A DNA stretch of 64,000 nt, taken from the NCBI RefSeq assembly GCF_000143415.4, contig NW_003314261.1, positions 6,887,973 through 6,951,972 on the forward strand, read 5' to 3'. Numbering within the stretch: position 1 is the first letter of the stretch; each line of letters begins with the position of its first letter. A program made the position numbers and the translations under genes. Under the pieces are notes generated by a model that saw only the letters and a program-made list of their open reading frames with translations, did no database searches and had not been told where the DNA came from. This document shows, in pieces, positions 43,828 through 54,978 of the stretch. Origin of the DNA: Selaginella moellendorffii (lineage: Eukaryota; Streptophyta; Lycopodiopsida; Selaginellales; Selaginellaceae).

Positions 43828-46016
43828 TCACAGCCATGCCGGATTTTTCAATGGAGTGACCACTGCCTTCACTTGCAAGTAGTTCTTGAGAACGTACTCG
43901 CCTTTCTCTCGTCCAAATCCGCTCATCTTGTAGCCACCGAAGGGGATGGCTGCATCGAAGGCGTAGTACGTGTTTACCCAAACTGTTCCCACTTTCAAAG
44001 CTCGGCTCAAGAAGTTTGCAGTGTCCAAGCTCTGCGTGAAAACTCCCGCGGCCAAACCATACTGAGTGTTGTTTGCTCTTTCAACAACTTCTTCCAGCGT
44101 CCTGAATGAGATCTCTATAGTTTAACACGAGCCCAATGTTCCGAAAGCTAGGAAGGAACTTACTTGAATTTCGATATGCACTGGACGGGGCCGAAGATCT
44201 CGTCTCTAGAAATCGCCATGCTGTCCTGCCATTCACGGAGAGAATCAAAGTCAGTGCGATGCTGTGATCTCGGAGATAAAGTTCATACTCCAACGTCCGC
44301 GAAGACTGTCGGTTGAATATAAAATCCTTTGTCTCCATGTCTTTCTCCTCCTGTGAGTAAAGTGGCTCCCTGTTCCTTCCCATAACCAATGTACTTCATG
44401 ACTTTGTTGAATTGAGAAATATCAACCTGCATATACTCGGTCACGCATTCGTCATGCTTCGCAAGAGGAGGAAAAATAGATAGGTGTACCTGAGGGCCAT
44501 GCTCTACACCGCTTTGAAAAGGATCTCCCAGAACACGATTTTCTGCTTTCTTCTTTGCCTTCTCCACGAATTCGTCATAGACACTCTCGTGCACAAAAGT
44601 CCGGGATCCCGCACAGCAAGTTTGGCCCTGCTCGTCCTCGATTATGTCAGCTTGTGTTTTTTTTGGTAGTATGAAAGAAGAAAAAGAGAAAAACTTACTT
44701 GGTTGAAGAACAAGGCGAGGTGTGACAGCTCCAAAGCTTTGTCGATATCAGCATCACCGCAAACGATAAATGGCGACTTTCCTCCAAGCTCTAGAGTTAC
44801 TGGCTTTAAGTTGCTTCTGGCCGCGGCTTCCATGACCGACCTTCCTACTTCTGTCGAGCCTGTGAATGCGACCTTGATAGAAAAATCAAAAGAATGGAAA
44901 CATCAGTCGTAATTGAAGCTTCGCAAACACTAAAAAATTCGTTCACCTTGTCAATATCCATATGACTCGCAATCGCAGCTCCAGCAGTATGTCCAAATCC
45001 AGAAATAATATTCAAAACACCCGGTGGAACTCCAGCCTCGAGAGCGAGTGTCCCGGCCAAGATTGCTGAAAGCGGCGTAAGCTCGGCTGATTTTAAAACC
45101 ACAGTGTTCCCACAAGCCAGTGCTGGAGCAACCTTTCACGTAAAAAAAGAAAAACGATGATCGCTAGACGAACTAGAGAACGATCAAAGAAAAACGTTGC
45201 TTACCTTCCACGAGAACATAATAATAGGAAAATTCCATGGAACGATCTGACCAACGACTCCAATTGGTTCGTGTAATGTATGGACGTGGTGAGGGCTATC
45301 GGCTTGAAGAGTCATGCCATGAATCTTATCGGCCCATCCTAGAAAAAGGAACGATTGGAGATCTTCTCTGCCAAAATCTTCATTCACCTGCGTAGTATCG
45401 AAACCACCGGATCACATTCGGCATCTCGGCAAAGGTCGCTTGATCGATCGTCTTGCCGTTGTCGAGAACATCGAGCGCCACCAGCTCGTCGCTGTGCTGC
45501 TCCAAGAGATCGGCATAGCGGAAGAGGATCTTGGAGCGCTCCTGCGAGCCCAAATGAGAGACAATCAATCCCTATTTTTTGAATTGCTACGTACGTAAGC
45601 GGTCATTCTTGGCCATGGCCCTTTCTCAAACGCATTGCGAGCCGCCTTGACGGCTCTGTTCACGTCTTCCTCGTCTCCCTCGGCTACTTGGGCGATGATT
45701 TCCTCCGAGCGTGGATCAATCGTTGGGAATGTTTTGCCTGGAAGACAGGAATTTAGAATGATCCAGGAAGAACTATTTCGCTACCCGAGGCCGAATCCAC
45801 GAGTTTTCCATCGATGAGGAGCTGTGTGTGCTTGACTTCTACCGGTGGCTTGAGCAGCGGTGCCAATTCGGCTCCATAGCTCCTCCTCCATACAAGTGTA
45901 CCTTTTGGATTGGAATCTATTATGATCTCAAAAGCAAGGAAGGAATCTTTGTCTGAATTGAACTCACAAGCTCGAGAAACCACCGGACTAATCCTTGATC
46001 TCAAAAACATTGTCAT
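43828..46016 (-). CDS. Aldehyde dehydrogenase, ALDH2-type, probably mitochondrial
   Basis: NAD-dependent oxidation of aldehydes to acids. Exons 46016-45968, 45901-45785, 45737-45595, 45541-45388, 45338-45205, 45132-44947, 44872-44699, 44627-44490, 44426-44289, 44225-44164 and 44101-43828 total 1569 nt, in frame, 522 residues. The basic N-terminus ([18 protein letters not shown]) fits a mitochondrial presequence. Motifs: [29 protein letters not shown] (NAD binding), [12 protein letters not shown] (general-base Glu), [12 protein letters not shown] (catalytic Cys) and [12 protein letters not shown]. The C-terminus has [20 protein letters not shown] and ends LKNPAWL. The 66-nt first intron is also open in frame, so the N-terminus could retain it. 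Confidence 0.95.
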
Positions 46017-47548
46017 CTTGCCTTGGACTGCTCCAAATCTATCACGTTGTTATAGAATTCATCAGAAGAAGAAACGTAGGGCTTGGTCAAGATTGTTTTG
46101 CAGGTGAGATGTCAATGTAGGATTTTGATAGATTACTAGAACTCTATTGTATAAGAGATTTTGTTCTACAATGTGTTCACATTAGACAGTCATTTATATA
46201 ATACTAGAGATGGAGCACGAGAAGATTAACCCAAGCAAAAAGTTTGGCTTTTATAACTCACATTTACACTTGTAAATTATAAATTACTTATTTCTAAGTT
46301 TATTTTTGGTTTGTACCTAAAATATCCAGGTATTTTGTAAGTGTTAAAGGAGTGGAATCTTAAGTTAATTGTTTTCCTTATAAAATAAAATTGATTAGCT
46401 AAACCATGCAATTTCCATGCTATTGCACTTTAAAATTCATCTTTTCAAAAATTAAAGGTAACATGAATGATGATCATCAAATGTTACATGCAGCAAATAA
46501 AAAGTTAATTATATGGCCAAATCAAATTTTCTCCAATGTTGTATACAAAAATTGATCTAAAAAGATGATTATCTAAAAATCATTTGCAATAATTTCGAGT
46601 GATCTATAGATCTCTTAGCAAAGTTTGTGATTGCCATAACCTAATAATAATAATAATTCAATGTATTGTGATAATCAATCTAATTCTCAAATCCGGATGT
46701 TCTTTTAAGATGGTAAATTCTTTAAGCATTAGTTGTTTATGGAGTTGTGATATTGTTTTCTTTTTCTACAGGATCCATGGAACAGTGCTAATCAACTACA
46801 ATCGCTGATTTAACGTTGTCTCATCAGGCTGTGAATGAGTTTGTTGAAGGCTCTCAAGGATAGCAGCATGATTATAATCAGCCTTGCTGACTGGGGAAAG
46901 CTCTCCTCTCAGTCAATGTCTCTTCGATGTCATGAATCTTTTTTCTATGCTGTTACAGATTCCAGTAGGAACAAATGAGTCGAACAAGCTATACAAGGTG
47001 GTGCTATCATAATTAAAAAGAGGTACTTGTATTCATTCTTCCAGAGCAAAAGAGGCTGGAACGTTGGACTTAAAAACTCTTTGCCCTTTGTCTATTTAGT
47101 AGCCAAGTTTTAGGGCGGAGAAAAGGCTATGGAGGAGGTGGGAATTCCTTAATGGATGTGGAATATGGGCTTCACGATTGTATGATAGAGTAATAATAAT
47201 AATAATGCATGTAAATAGCACTCGAAACAGCTGCAAAGAGTGGCTTCCTACCTTCAAGAAGAACAAAGACCCAGGGATGCAACACTAGAAGAGAGTGGAG
47301 CTGACAGATGAGGCAAGCAACAGCCTTGTGAGATCAGCAAACTTGACTGAGTCCTAAGATCGTATGCAGGCCTCCACACGGCACTGAGAGTCAGCGAGCT
47401 GATTGGAGGCGGGGACAAAACTTATGTTCTACGAGCTGATTCTCGGCCTCTGCCAATCCATGGAGCCAACGTGAAAAATCATTTGAGTACGTCGTAGATT
47501 AATTCTCCTTTTACACTTATAATTCTCTAAATTTTAGGGTTTTGTGCC
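46017..47548. other. Divergent intergenic region, AT-rich
   Basis: Between the ALDH start (minus) and the F-box start (plus). 46120-46850 is AT-rich without coding signal. 47107-47180 (TTTTAGGGCGGAGAAAAGGC, then TGGAATATGGGC) resembles 53102-53235 and marks a dispersed repeat. 47230-47500 has fragments of open frame but nothing recognisable. Confidence 0.45.
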
Positions 47549-48897
47549 ATGAGAAAGAGCGTGGAGCTGGACGATAGCTCGCTGGTGGAAATCTTCTCCA
47601 AGGTGGGCGATGCGCGGCAGATCGCCCAGTTCTCGCTGGTATGCAAGCGATGGCGAGAGCTGCGTTGGGCAGTCACCCGCCTCCACTTCGATTTCACCGC
47701 GAGGGACAAGACGGCGTTGAGGAAGAAAGAAGACGCCATCACCAGCGTGCTCCAGCGCACCAAGAAGATAGCTCCTGGCTGCCTCAAGGAGCTCAAGGTC
47801 TCGCTCTCCTGCCTCAACCCATCCGAAGCTACAGGCCACTGGCTCTTGTGGCCCGACTCTCTTACGGTTCTAGACCTCGAGGTGTGGGGCTGTCTTGAAT
47901 TGGGACCGGCCGTGTGGAGCTTGTTCTCGTGCTTCCGCAAGCTCGAGAGCTTCCGGATGGCTGGAGACTTTTACAGTTCTAAAAGCCTCTTCGATCAGTC
48001 GCCATTTTCAAGCCTGCGAAGCTGCCAGTTTTGCAGATCTGCAAGTGTGTCTCCCCAGATCCTGGAGGCGCTCCTCGCGGCATGCCCGACGCTGGAGTAT
48101 CTCAGCGTCACGGGCTTTGTGGACACCTCGAACGATCTCACGCTCAAGAGCGCCAGCCTCGAGAGTTTCCAGTTCTCGGGGGATTTCGAGGGCGACGAGG
48201 TTGGAGCGAGAACGAGAAAGTATAGGATTGGTCTTGACGCTCCGAAGCTTGGTGTCTTGAAAGTTGGCGGCTTGGCGGACGGAATGTCTGTTGGGATCTC
48301 ACACCCCGAAAGCTTGCGTGAGCTCGAGCTCTCGTGCTATGGATCGTGTGTGGTCGATAGCAAGCAGTTCTACAATCTCAAGAGGCTGAAGATCGCTGGG
48401 AACTGGGAGCATGCTAGCGTCTTCCACGTCTTGAATCTCACGCCCATGATCACCGAGCTATCCTTTGAGAACACGGAGACCACCAATGGGATTGCCATTC
48501 CAATTGGCGAGATTTTGAGCCCGCTTGTCAGCCTGGAAAGCATCCATTTCGATGGCTTTTCTCTTAAGGTGCATAGATTTAAAGTTTTACTCGTTCTTAC
48601 CACTCAAGCGCTGATCCTTTCGTCTCATTGCAGTGGTTTCAGGGTGATGTAGATCACTTCAAGTTTGAGACGCTCACCGTGCACGTCTGGGTGAATGGCT
48701 TGGAACAGGCCCCGGATCTTGATGTTCTCGGTGACTTGCTTCGCGTGCACCAGATTCGAATGCTCGTGGTGCATTACATCCACGAGGACATGATCAATCC
48801 GGTGTCGCGCTCCATGAACAAACGCTACGTCTCGTGGCGTCTTCTCTTCGACCTCATGCTGTCCTTCCCTTCTCGCATCTCGTTAAAGAAGGAGTGA
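47549..48897 (+). CDS. F-box protein with leucine-rich region
   Basis: Putative SCF ubiquitin-ligase adaptor. Two exons, 47549-48568 and 48634-48897, in frame, 427 residues. The N-terminal F-box is ELDDSSLVEIFSKVGDARQI with FSLVCKRWRELRW. A series of LRR-like strands follows: SLTVLDLEVWGCLEL, TLEYLSVTGFVD, SLESFQFSGDF, LGVLKVGGLADG, SLRELELSCYG and NLKRLKIAGNW. The ATG is the first after TTTTGTGCC. The substrate is unknown. It is unrelated in sequence to the F-box gene at 17438-18416. Confidence 0.88.
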
Positions 48898-49708
48898 AAG
48901 CGTTGTGCACTAGTTGGAGGCGATTACCCTGCTTCTTTCGTCCCATGCAAGGTGCCCCTGAAGTGGCTGCGAGGATGGTTAAGTCATCAGCCATCGAAGG
49001 AAAGTATCCTCGGGCTTCATCAGTGTGGAACACTATGCTAAGGAGCACCAGAATGTAGAGATGTATTGTGTTGAGACTTTTTATGAGCAATCCATCTGCA
49101 TCTTCTCCAACCTTAGCGTGGCCTTCTGCGTGCAGAACACAAATATGGTTGGCAACTGCTGCCGCTGCCTGGCAATTGGTGTACTATTACAAGGAGTGCT
49201 AGGTGTTTTGGTGTGCCTGAGTAAGGAGCATGGGATATCTTGTTGACAAAGCACTGGCGCAGAATTTGGAGGCAAGTTAAGCCTACTGGTCTGCAAGAAC
49301 ACGACCTACCGTACGTTTGGCAGCGTCGTCAGGAGAAGCCACACCTTGTTGGATGTTAAGTCCATCACGGTTTCCACAGCAACAGCCTTACGGAAACAAA
49401 AACAAGTCAGATTTGAAACCAGTGCCAGCCTTCCAACTCGATCCACAAAACTTTTCCTATGCTGGTCTGAGTGACGGGCGATAAACCACTGCCTTTGAAT
49501 ATTCATCTATAGGCCACTCTGCCCCAGTGCCCTGTGCTCAAATCCCATTCTCCAGACAACGAGATTGGCCTCTATCACACCAAGCGATTCCATCAGCCAA
49601 ATATGGCTTCAAGGAGCAAAACCAAGCCACCCTTGTCATCATGCCAAAGCCATCACCTAAAGGAAAAGTATTGGGCATGTATTGATACACTACTTTTTGA
49701 TTTATATA
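48898..49708. other. F-box 3' flank, no gene
   Basis: Short frames only. The right end runs into the LTR-like sequence of the decayed Copia element. Confidence 0.4.
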
Positions 49709-52664
49709 CACATCCTAGTTCTTGTGATTGCACCTTGATCTCTCTTTGGTTCCCAACACTCCCCCTCAATCTGATGTCTATTAATTAAATCACTACTCCC
49801 CCTATGAGACCAGTTCGAGTTGTCTTTGAAGTCATTCAAACAGTCAGACTTCAATTATAGCCTTTGTGCCATAGTCATCTTTGTTGTGGGAATGTATCTC
49901 AGCTTGACTTGTTCTTTTTTTATCTGCTCCTTGATAAAGTAATGAAACATCTCAAAGTGTTTGTTTCTCCCATGATGCATTGGATTCACAATGGATTGTG
50001 TTGTCATTGTAGACATTCAATGGTACTTGCATCTCAAAATTGATATCTTGGAGCATGTGTTGAATTCATAAAGCTTCATTAACAGCTTCACAAGTAGACA
50101 ATGCCACCATCCTTTGTTTTTGGCTGCATTAGAGAATTTGAACACATACCCAGTTGTTGATCTCCTATCATCTAGATTGCCGGCAAGATCAGCATCTACC
50201 ATGCCATATGGTATAAGTGCACCTGATCTAATTTCTCTTCCTGCCATCCCTTTGTACTCGAGATAAAGCGATGAAGTTTGTTGTACATAGTTAAAAATCT
50301 GCTCTGCTGCATATCAATGTCTCTTTTTGGGATTTTGCATGAACTAGCACACTTTGGAAACAGTTGTAGCTATGTCTGGTTTGCTTGATAGAGCTAAATA
50401 CATTAACGCTCTAACCATAGCCATCTCCTTCTTCTCCCCCTTGGAACATGGTTGACTTGCTTTGGAGAGCTTGTTGAATTGAAGCATTAGAGTTACAGTT
50501 GGGTGTGCAATAAAGAAACCACCAAGACTTGAGATAGACCTTTAGAATTTAATTTTTCCTATCATGCACAATTTTCAATTTTTAGTCCAAATAAAAGGAA
50601 ATTTTACCAAGATTTGTTATTCGAAGTTGTTTGGAGAGTTGTTCTTTAAGCCATTTAAGATTTGTTGTGTTTCTGGCCATGATTAGATTGTCAACATAAA
50701 CACACGAGAATAAGTAAGCCATCATGAAAACAATAGATTCTTATGACTATTTTAATCCATAAATGGATTGTCAGAGTTTACAAATATAGCATTCCTTCCC
50801 CTGGATCGCAAAACCTAGTGGTTGTTGCATATACACCAACTTGCCATTGAGAAATGCATTCTTGACAACCATCTACTCAACCTAAGGTCTAAGTGATTAG
50901 CAATTGTAACAACAAAATGAATAAAAGCCATCTTAACTATGGGTGAGAAAATCTCACTTGGTTTGTTGTATGTATCTGATTGAAGCCTTACAAAGAACCT
51001 CTTGTGGTGAAATGACTGTCTAAGAACCATTCTCCAATTGAGCATGATATTCATCTTGCATTGCTTCTCGCTAATGAAAATGTTATGGTCCAGAGAGTGC
51101 TTCATCTAAGTTTGTTGGCTCGTGAATGACTTGTGTGGTTTATGCATAATAACATAAAATGTGGGATGTAGGTTTCTAAGGTCTGAGAGAACATCTTGGT
51201 AGTGAATTAGCATTTGGAGCATTTAGAGATTCACCATTCTCTCATTGTGATAAGCCATTATTCTCTAGATCTGCTTGAACCATATTTAACTCATTAGAAT
51301 AATAAAGTGAAGTACCTCATTCTAAGAGTTTAGAGCCATTATCATCCATAGCTAGAGAAAAAACTTCTTGTGCTGACTGATGATGCTAGTACATCTTCTC
51401 AAAAGAAAATAGTATACTTTACCAGCACTTTCTTTTGATTGAAAATCCAAACCTGATAGCCACCTTTAGTATTCTCACTATAGCCAAACATCATGCATCT
51501 CGTTGAATGATCTTCTTATTTATTTTGTCTTTCCTCAGATGAAATGTATAAGTATCCTACACACCCAAACACATGTAAGTATGTAATAGATGGTTTTGAA
51601 CATGTCCAAATTTCATATGGCATTTTATCCAATACTGCTTTTGTAGGTAGAATATTTTGCACATGAATTCACAGCCTTGGCCCAAAAGAATACTGGAACA
51701 TTGGACGCCTTGAGTATCAATCTGGTTGCATCAAGGATTGTTAACATCTTCTACTCCACAACCCTGTTTTGACCATGTTCATATGGTGTAGAGATTTGGA
51801 GGAAGATACCATGTGATGCAAGGATCATCTGGAATTCTCATGAGAGAAGTTCCTGTCCTCCATACTCCATTGACTATGAATGTGCAAATTGTCATCCCAC
51901 ATTTATTTTCTGACTTTTGAATCCATTCTATGAACTTACAAGGTGCCTCAGATTTCTATCTTAAGAAATAAACAGCTATGTAACAACTTAGATCATCCAC
52001 AATTAGCAGGAAGTAATGAATACTATTGACTTTTCCAGTGACACTCCCCAAATGTCGACATGAACTAAGTCTAAAACATTTTTACCTTAAGTAGATGTTT
52101 TCTTTGGAAGTGGTTTCTTTTTTATCTTAGCTTGAAGACATACCTCACATGTGTCCGAATTTGTGTTCTTCAAGTCTGGCATTCCAAATACTTGCTCAAA
52201 CAACATCGCTCTCACAATGACATTGTTCTGTTTGAAATCTTTATGCCGTCGCTGATATGCTTGTCTTTGCTCCATAGACATTCAAGAAACTTCTTCTGGA
52301 GGGAGAAGAACCAGCACTTCCTCACGGCCTTTGACCACTCCGAATACCTTCTTCTTGGAGAACTTGGCTTCCATGATGGAAAACCATCGAAATGCATTAT
52401 CATGAGAAAGAAGAAGCTTCTTTTTTTCCTTTCCCTTCCCCATCTCAACTTGAGCCCTTACTGTCTAGCCTATTCTTGCCTTAAAGGAGAAACGTTCATA
52501 TCCACACACTGCTTCTGTGGTGCAAATTGCTGCACACTGCTGTGCCCAGTACTTTTCCTTTACACCTGTATCAGAGGAGTCAAAAGATTCTGCTTTTCCA
52601 TATACACGTCCTAGTTCTTAGTTCCTTTGATTGTGCCTTGATCTCTTCTTGGTTCCAACATAAA
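49709..52664 (-). mobile_element. Decayed Ty1/Copia LTR retrotransposon
   Basis: Minus-strand order is that of Copia. Pre-integrase at 52281-52087 (EQVFGMPDLKN, then CEVCLQAKIKKKPLP). Integrase at about 52080-51950 (LDLVHVDIWG). Reverse transcriptase around 50870-50690 (VKNAFLNGKLVYMQQPLGF, then CVYVDNLIM). RNase H at 50247-50110 (YGMVDADLAGNLDDRRSTTG). Many stops and frameshifts. LTR-start remnants TGTTGG(G)AACCAA lie at both ends (minus strand from about 49762 and from about 52662), each followed by GAGATCAAGG and CTAGGA(T/C)GTGTATAT. Ancient and not functional. Confidence 0.82.
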
Positions 52665-53969
52665 CTACAGTCCCTGTCCTCATGTTTGTTACACCCAGCC
52701 GCTTGTAAAGTAGTGCTGGCCATTGTTCTCACACAGCCTCGTCACACACAAATCCTGCTGCCGCAAAACGCAACACACACTCTCTCCACATTGTTCAGCC
52801 TTGTCTTCCAAGCCAGTTGTAATCCTCAGGCTGGGGCACAATTGCAGCCAAAGTCGTAAAAGCCCTGGATACTAAGTAGTCATCCATGTCTGGGAACATG
52901 CTTGTGTGCTGAAGGCTTGCGAGACACCGTAAACAACTAACGAATGAATGAATCTACCCTCTGTGCAAAACTACTCATGAATGAATCATAATGTCAAATT
53001 CATATTAAGCACTTGTTGACTGCCCAGCATTAGCTGGCTGGGCAAATTAAAATTATGATCAACATCTCGAAAGATTTTGAAAGCCTTTTATCGATTTGAT
53101 AGTTTTAGGGCGGAGAAAGGTCATGGAAACGGTGGAATCAGTGGTGGAGTTCATGAAAGCAGTCCTTAAAATTAGAGCTCCTTTGGCTGGTGGTGCGTGA
53201 AGCCTGACTGGATGGAGGTGGATTATGGGCCTTATGTCATCTGATAATAGGCCTAAACCGGTTAAATCGCAAGAGGAGTTGGGGAAGGAAAAGGAGCTGT
53301 TGGAATTTTACAGCCATGGAAGTGTATTTGGCACTATTTGCTTCAATTGGGTTTGCTATAGGCGCTGTGGATTTATGATTCAGGTCGCTTGTGTAGCTAG
53401 GAGCATCCTCCACACACAAAAATATTTTCTTTGACACATGGCGGAAGGAAAACGCTGGCGGACGAATGTCCTCGCAATTCACGGTGGTGGTCAGCTCGGT
53501 CATGCTGTATGAGCGCTGCTTCTGCGGTCTTTTGGGTGGATCTTACTTAAAACCTTATGCTTCTTGGATCACGAGGCAATTTCTTGGATGATTGATACAA
53601 GACAACTCCCATGGCGGACGCCACAGCTCATGAAGATCGTCGCATGGAGGCCAGGCACATCACCAGCACCAAGAACGCCGAAGGTGGCAGGCAAAAGATT
53701 TTTAAATCAAACGTCAATTATTGGTTCTTTGGACACATCCCTATTAGGTACGCTACCAATTTATGATGGAACCAAAGCCAGCAATCATGGAGCGTCTCTT
53801 CTTTGCCATATGTTTTCATTTCTTCTCTGGGGTAAAAGGTGAGGTATATCTGCAGTTGCTGTAACATGCTTGAAGAGCAAGTATCATTTTCGATTAGAGT
53901 CTACTGGCATGGTTTTGGCATGATCAGCACAGAGGAATTGAAGGTGTTTCTGAGTGTGTGTGTGTGTGT

Positions 53970-54011
<42 letters not shown>

Positions 54012-54687
54012 ATGCTGCAAGATGCAAGAAATTTAGTATGGTTTATTTATCTTTGAACACAATATTTTCCTGATTTCCTGATGAAAAAAACTTTGCAAGT
54101 GAGAAAGATTTTAAGGAGAAAGGCAACATCACAACACTCTTGAGCAATGAAGAAACCTTTTTCAGACACGTCCTTTAAACTTTGTTTGCAGTGGCTCAAG
54201 AAGATATTCACATGTCCAAGCTGACATACTATATATGCGCAAATCTAAATGTTGATAAACTTTTCTATTGCATAACTCTAATGAATGTATTTGCATAGAA
54301 GATAAATTAATACATTAGCTTATTAATGTTGGATAATAAACTATGAAATGCTTTTGGTTCAGTGAAATAAAATCAACTACAAAATGTTTTTTTTTCTCTT
54401 GGTTCTATTTGGTTCAACTTTACAATTTAACTCTCAAGTCATATGAGGATTGAATTCCTTAGGAGTCAATTGCATATTGGTGTTTCAAGAAGAATGCCTT
54501 TATCTACAATGCAATATGAACAAATTGAGTGAAGTTGAGAAATTGTACATCACCTAAAAGCTATTTGTTGTATGAAGTTAAGTTGGTTGAGTTGTTTATA
54601 AAATGGAGTTGGGCTCATGGCCTTCTTTTGGCAACCATTCATTTTGAGTTTTGTAAACTCAATGGTAATGAAGTTCTTAAATGGAAG
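52665..54687. other. Intergenic, repeat-bearing
   Basis: No gene recognised. 53102-53235 shares the GGGCGGAGAAA repeat with 47107-47180. Frames at 53225-53842 are short and unconvincing. AT-rich from 54040 on. Confidence 0.4.
53958..54007. repeat. (TG)n(TC)n microsatellite
   Basis: Compound dinucleotide repeat: a run of TG units followed directly by a long run of TC units, on the plus strand. Confidence 0.95.
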
Positions 54688-54978
54688 CTATTCAAGATCA
54701 CATACTATGAAAGGTGTTAAGAACCTCTCTTCTTCATATATAGTTTGCAAAATGTAAATGGTCCTCTTTATTACAATCTCCACCATAGTGTCCAAACCTT
54801 TTTCTTTTTTCTTAAGCTTGTTATTGAAGTCATTTAAAGTGTGCATTTGCTCCTCATATGTAAGATTTGACTTTGAGATGTTGTAAATAATATCATTTGA
54901 AATATTTTCTACTAAGAAACAACCTTTGTGAGTAACCTTCAAGTAAATATGCACAAAAGTTACTTTCATGACAGGCAA
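54688..54978 (-). pseudogene. Relic of exon 5 of the ParB/methyltransferase-like gene family
   Basis: A 96-codon minus-strand frame contains IIYNISKSNLTYEEQ, then LKKKEKG, IVIKRTIYILQ and EEERFL. The intact gene at 59453-63052 encodes LIYNISKSKMSFAEQ, LRNNEKR, KVMKEKAYISQ and GEEML in the same order and spacing (its exon 5). The flanks do not match, so this is a fragment of a diverged family member, possibly captured with transposon DNA. Confidence 0.75.
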
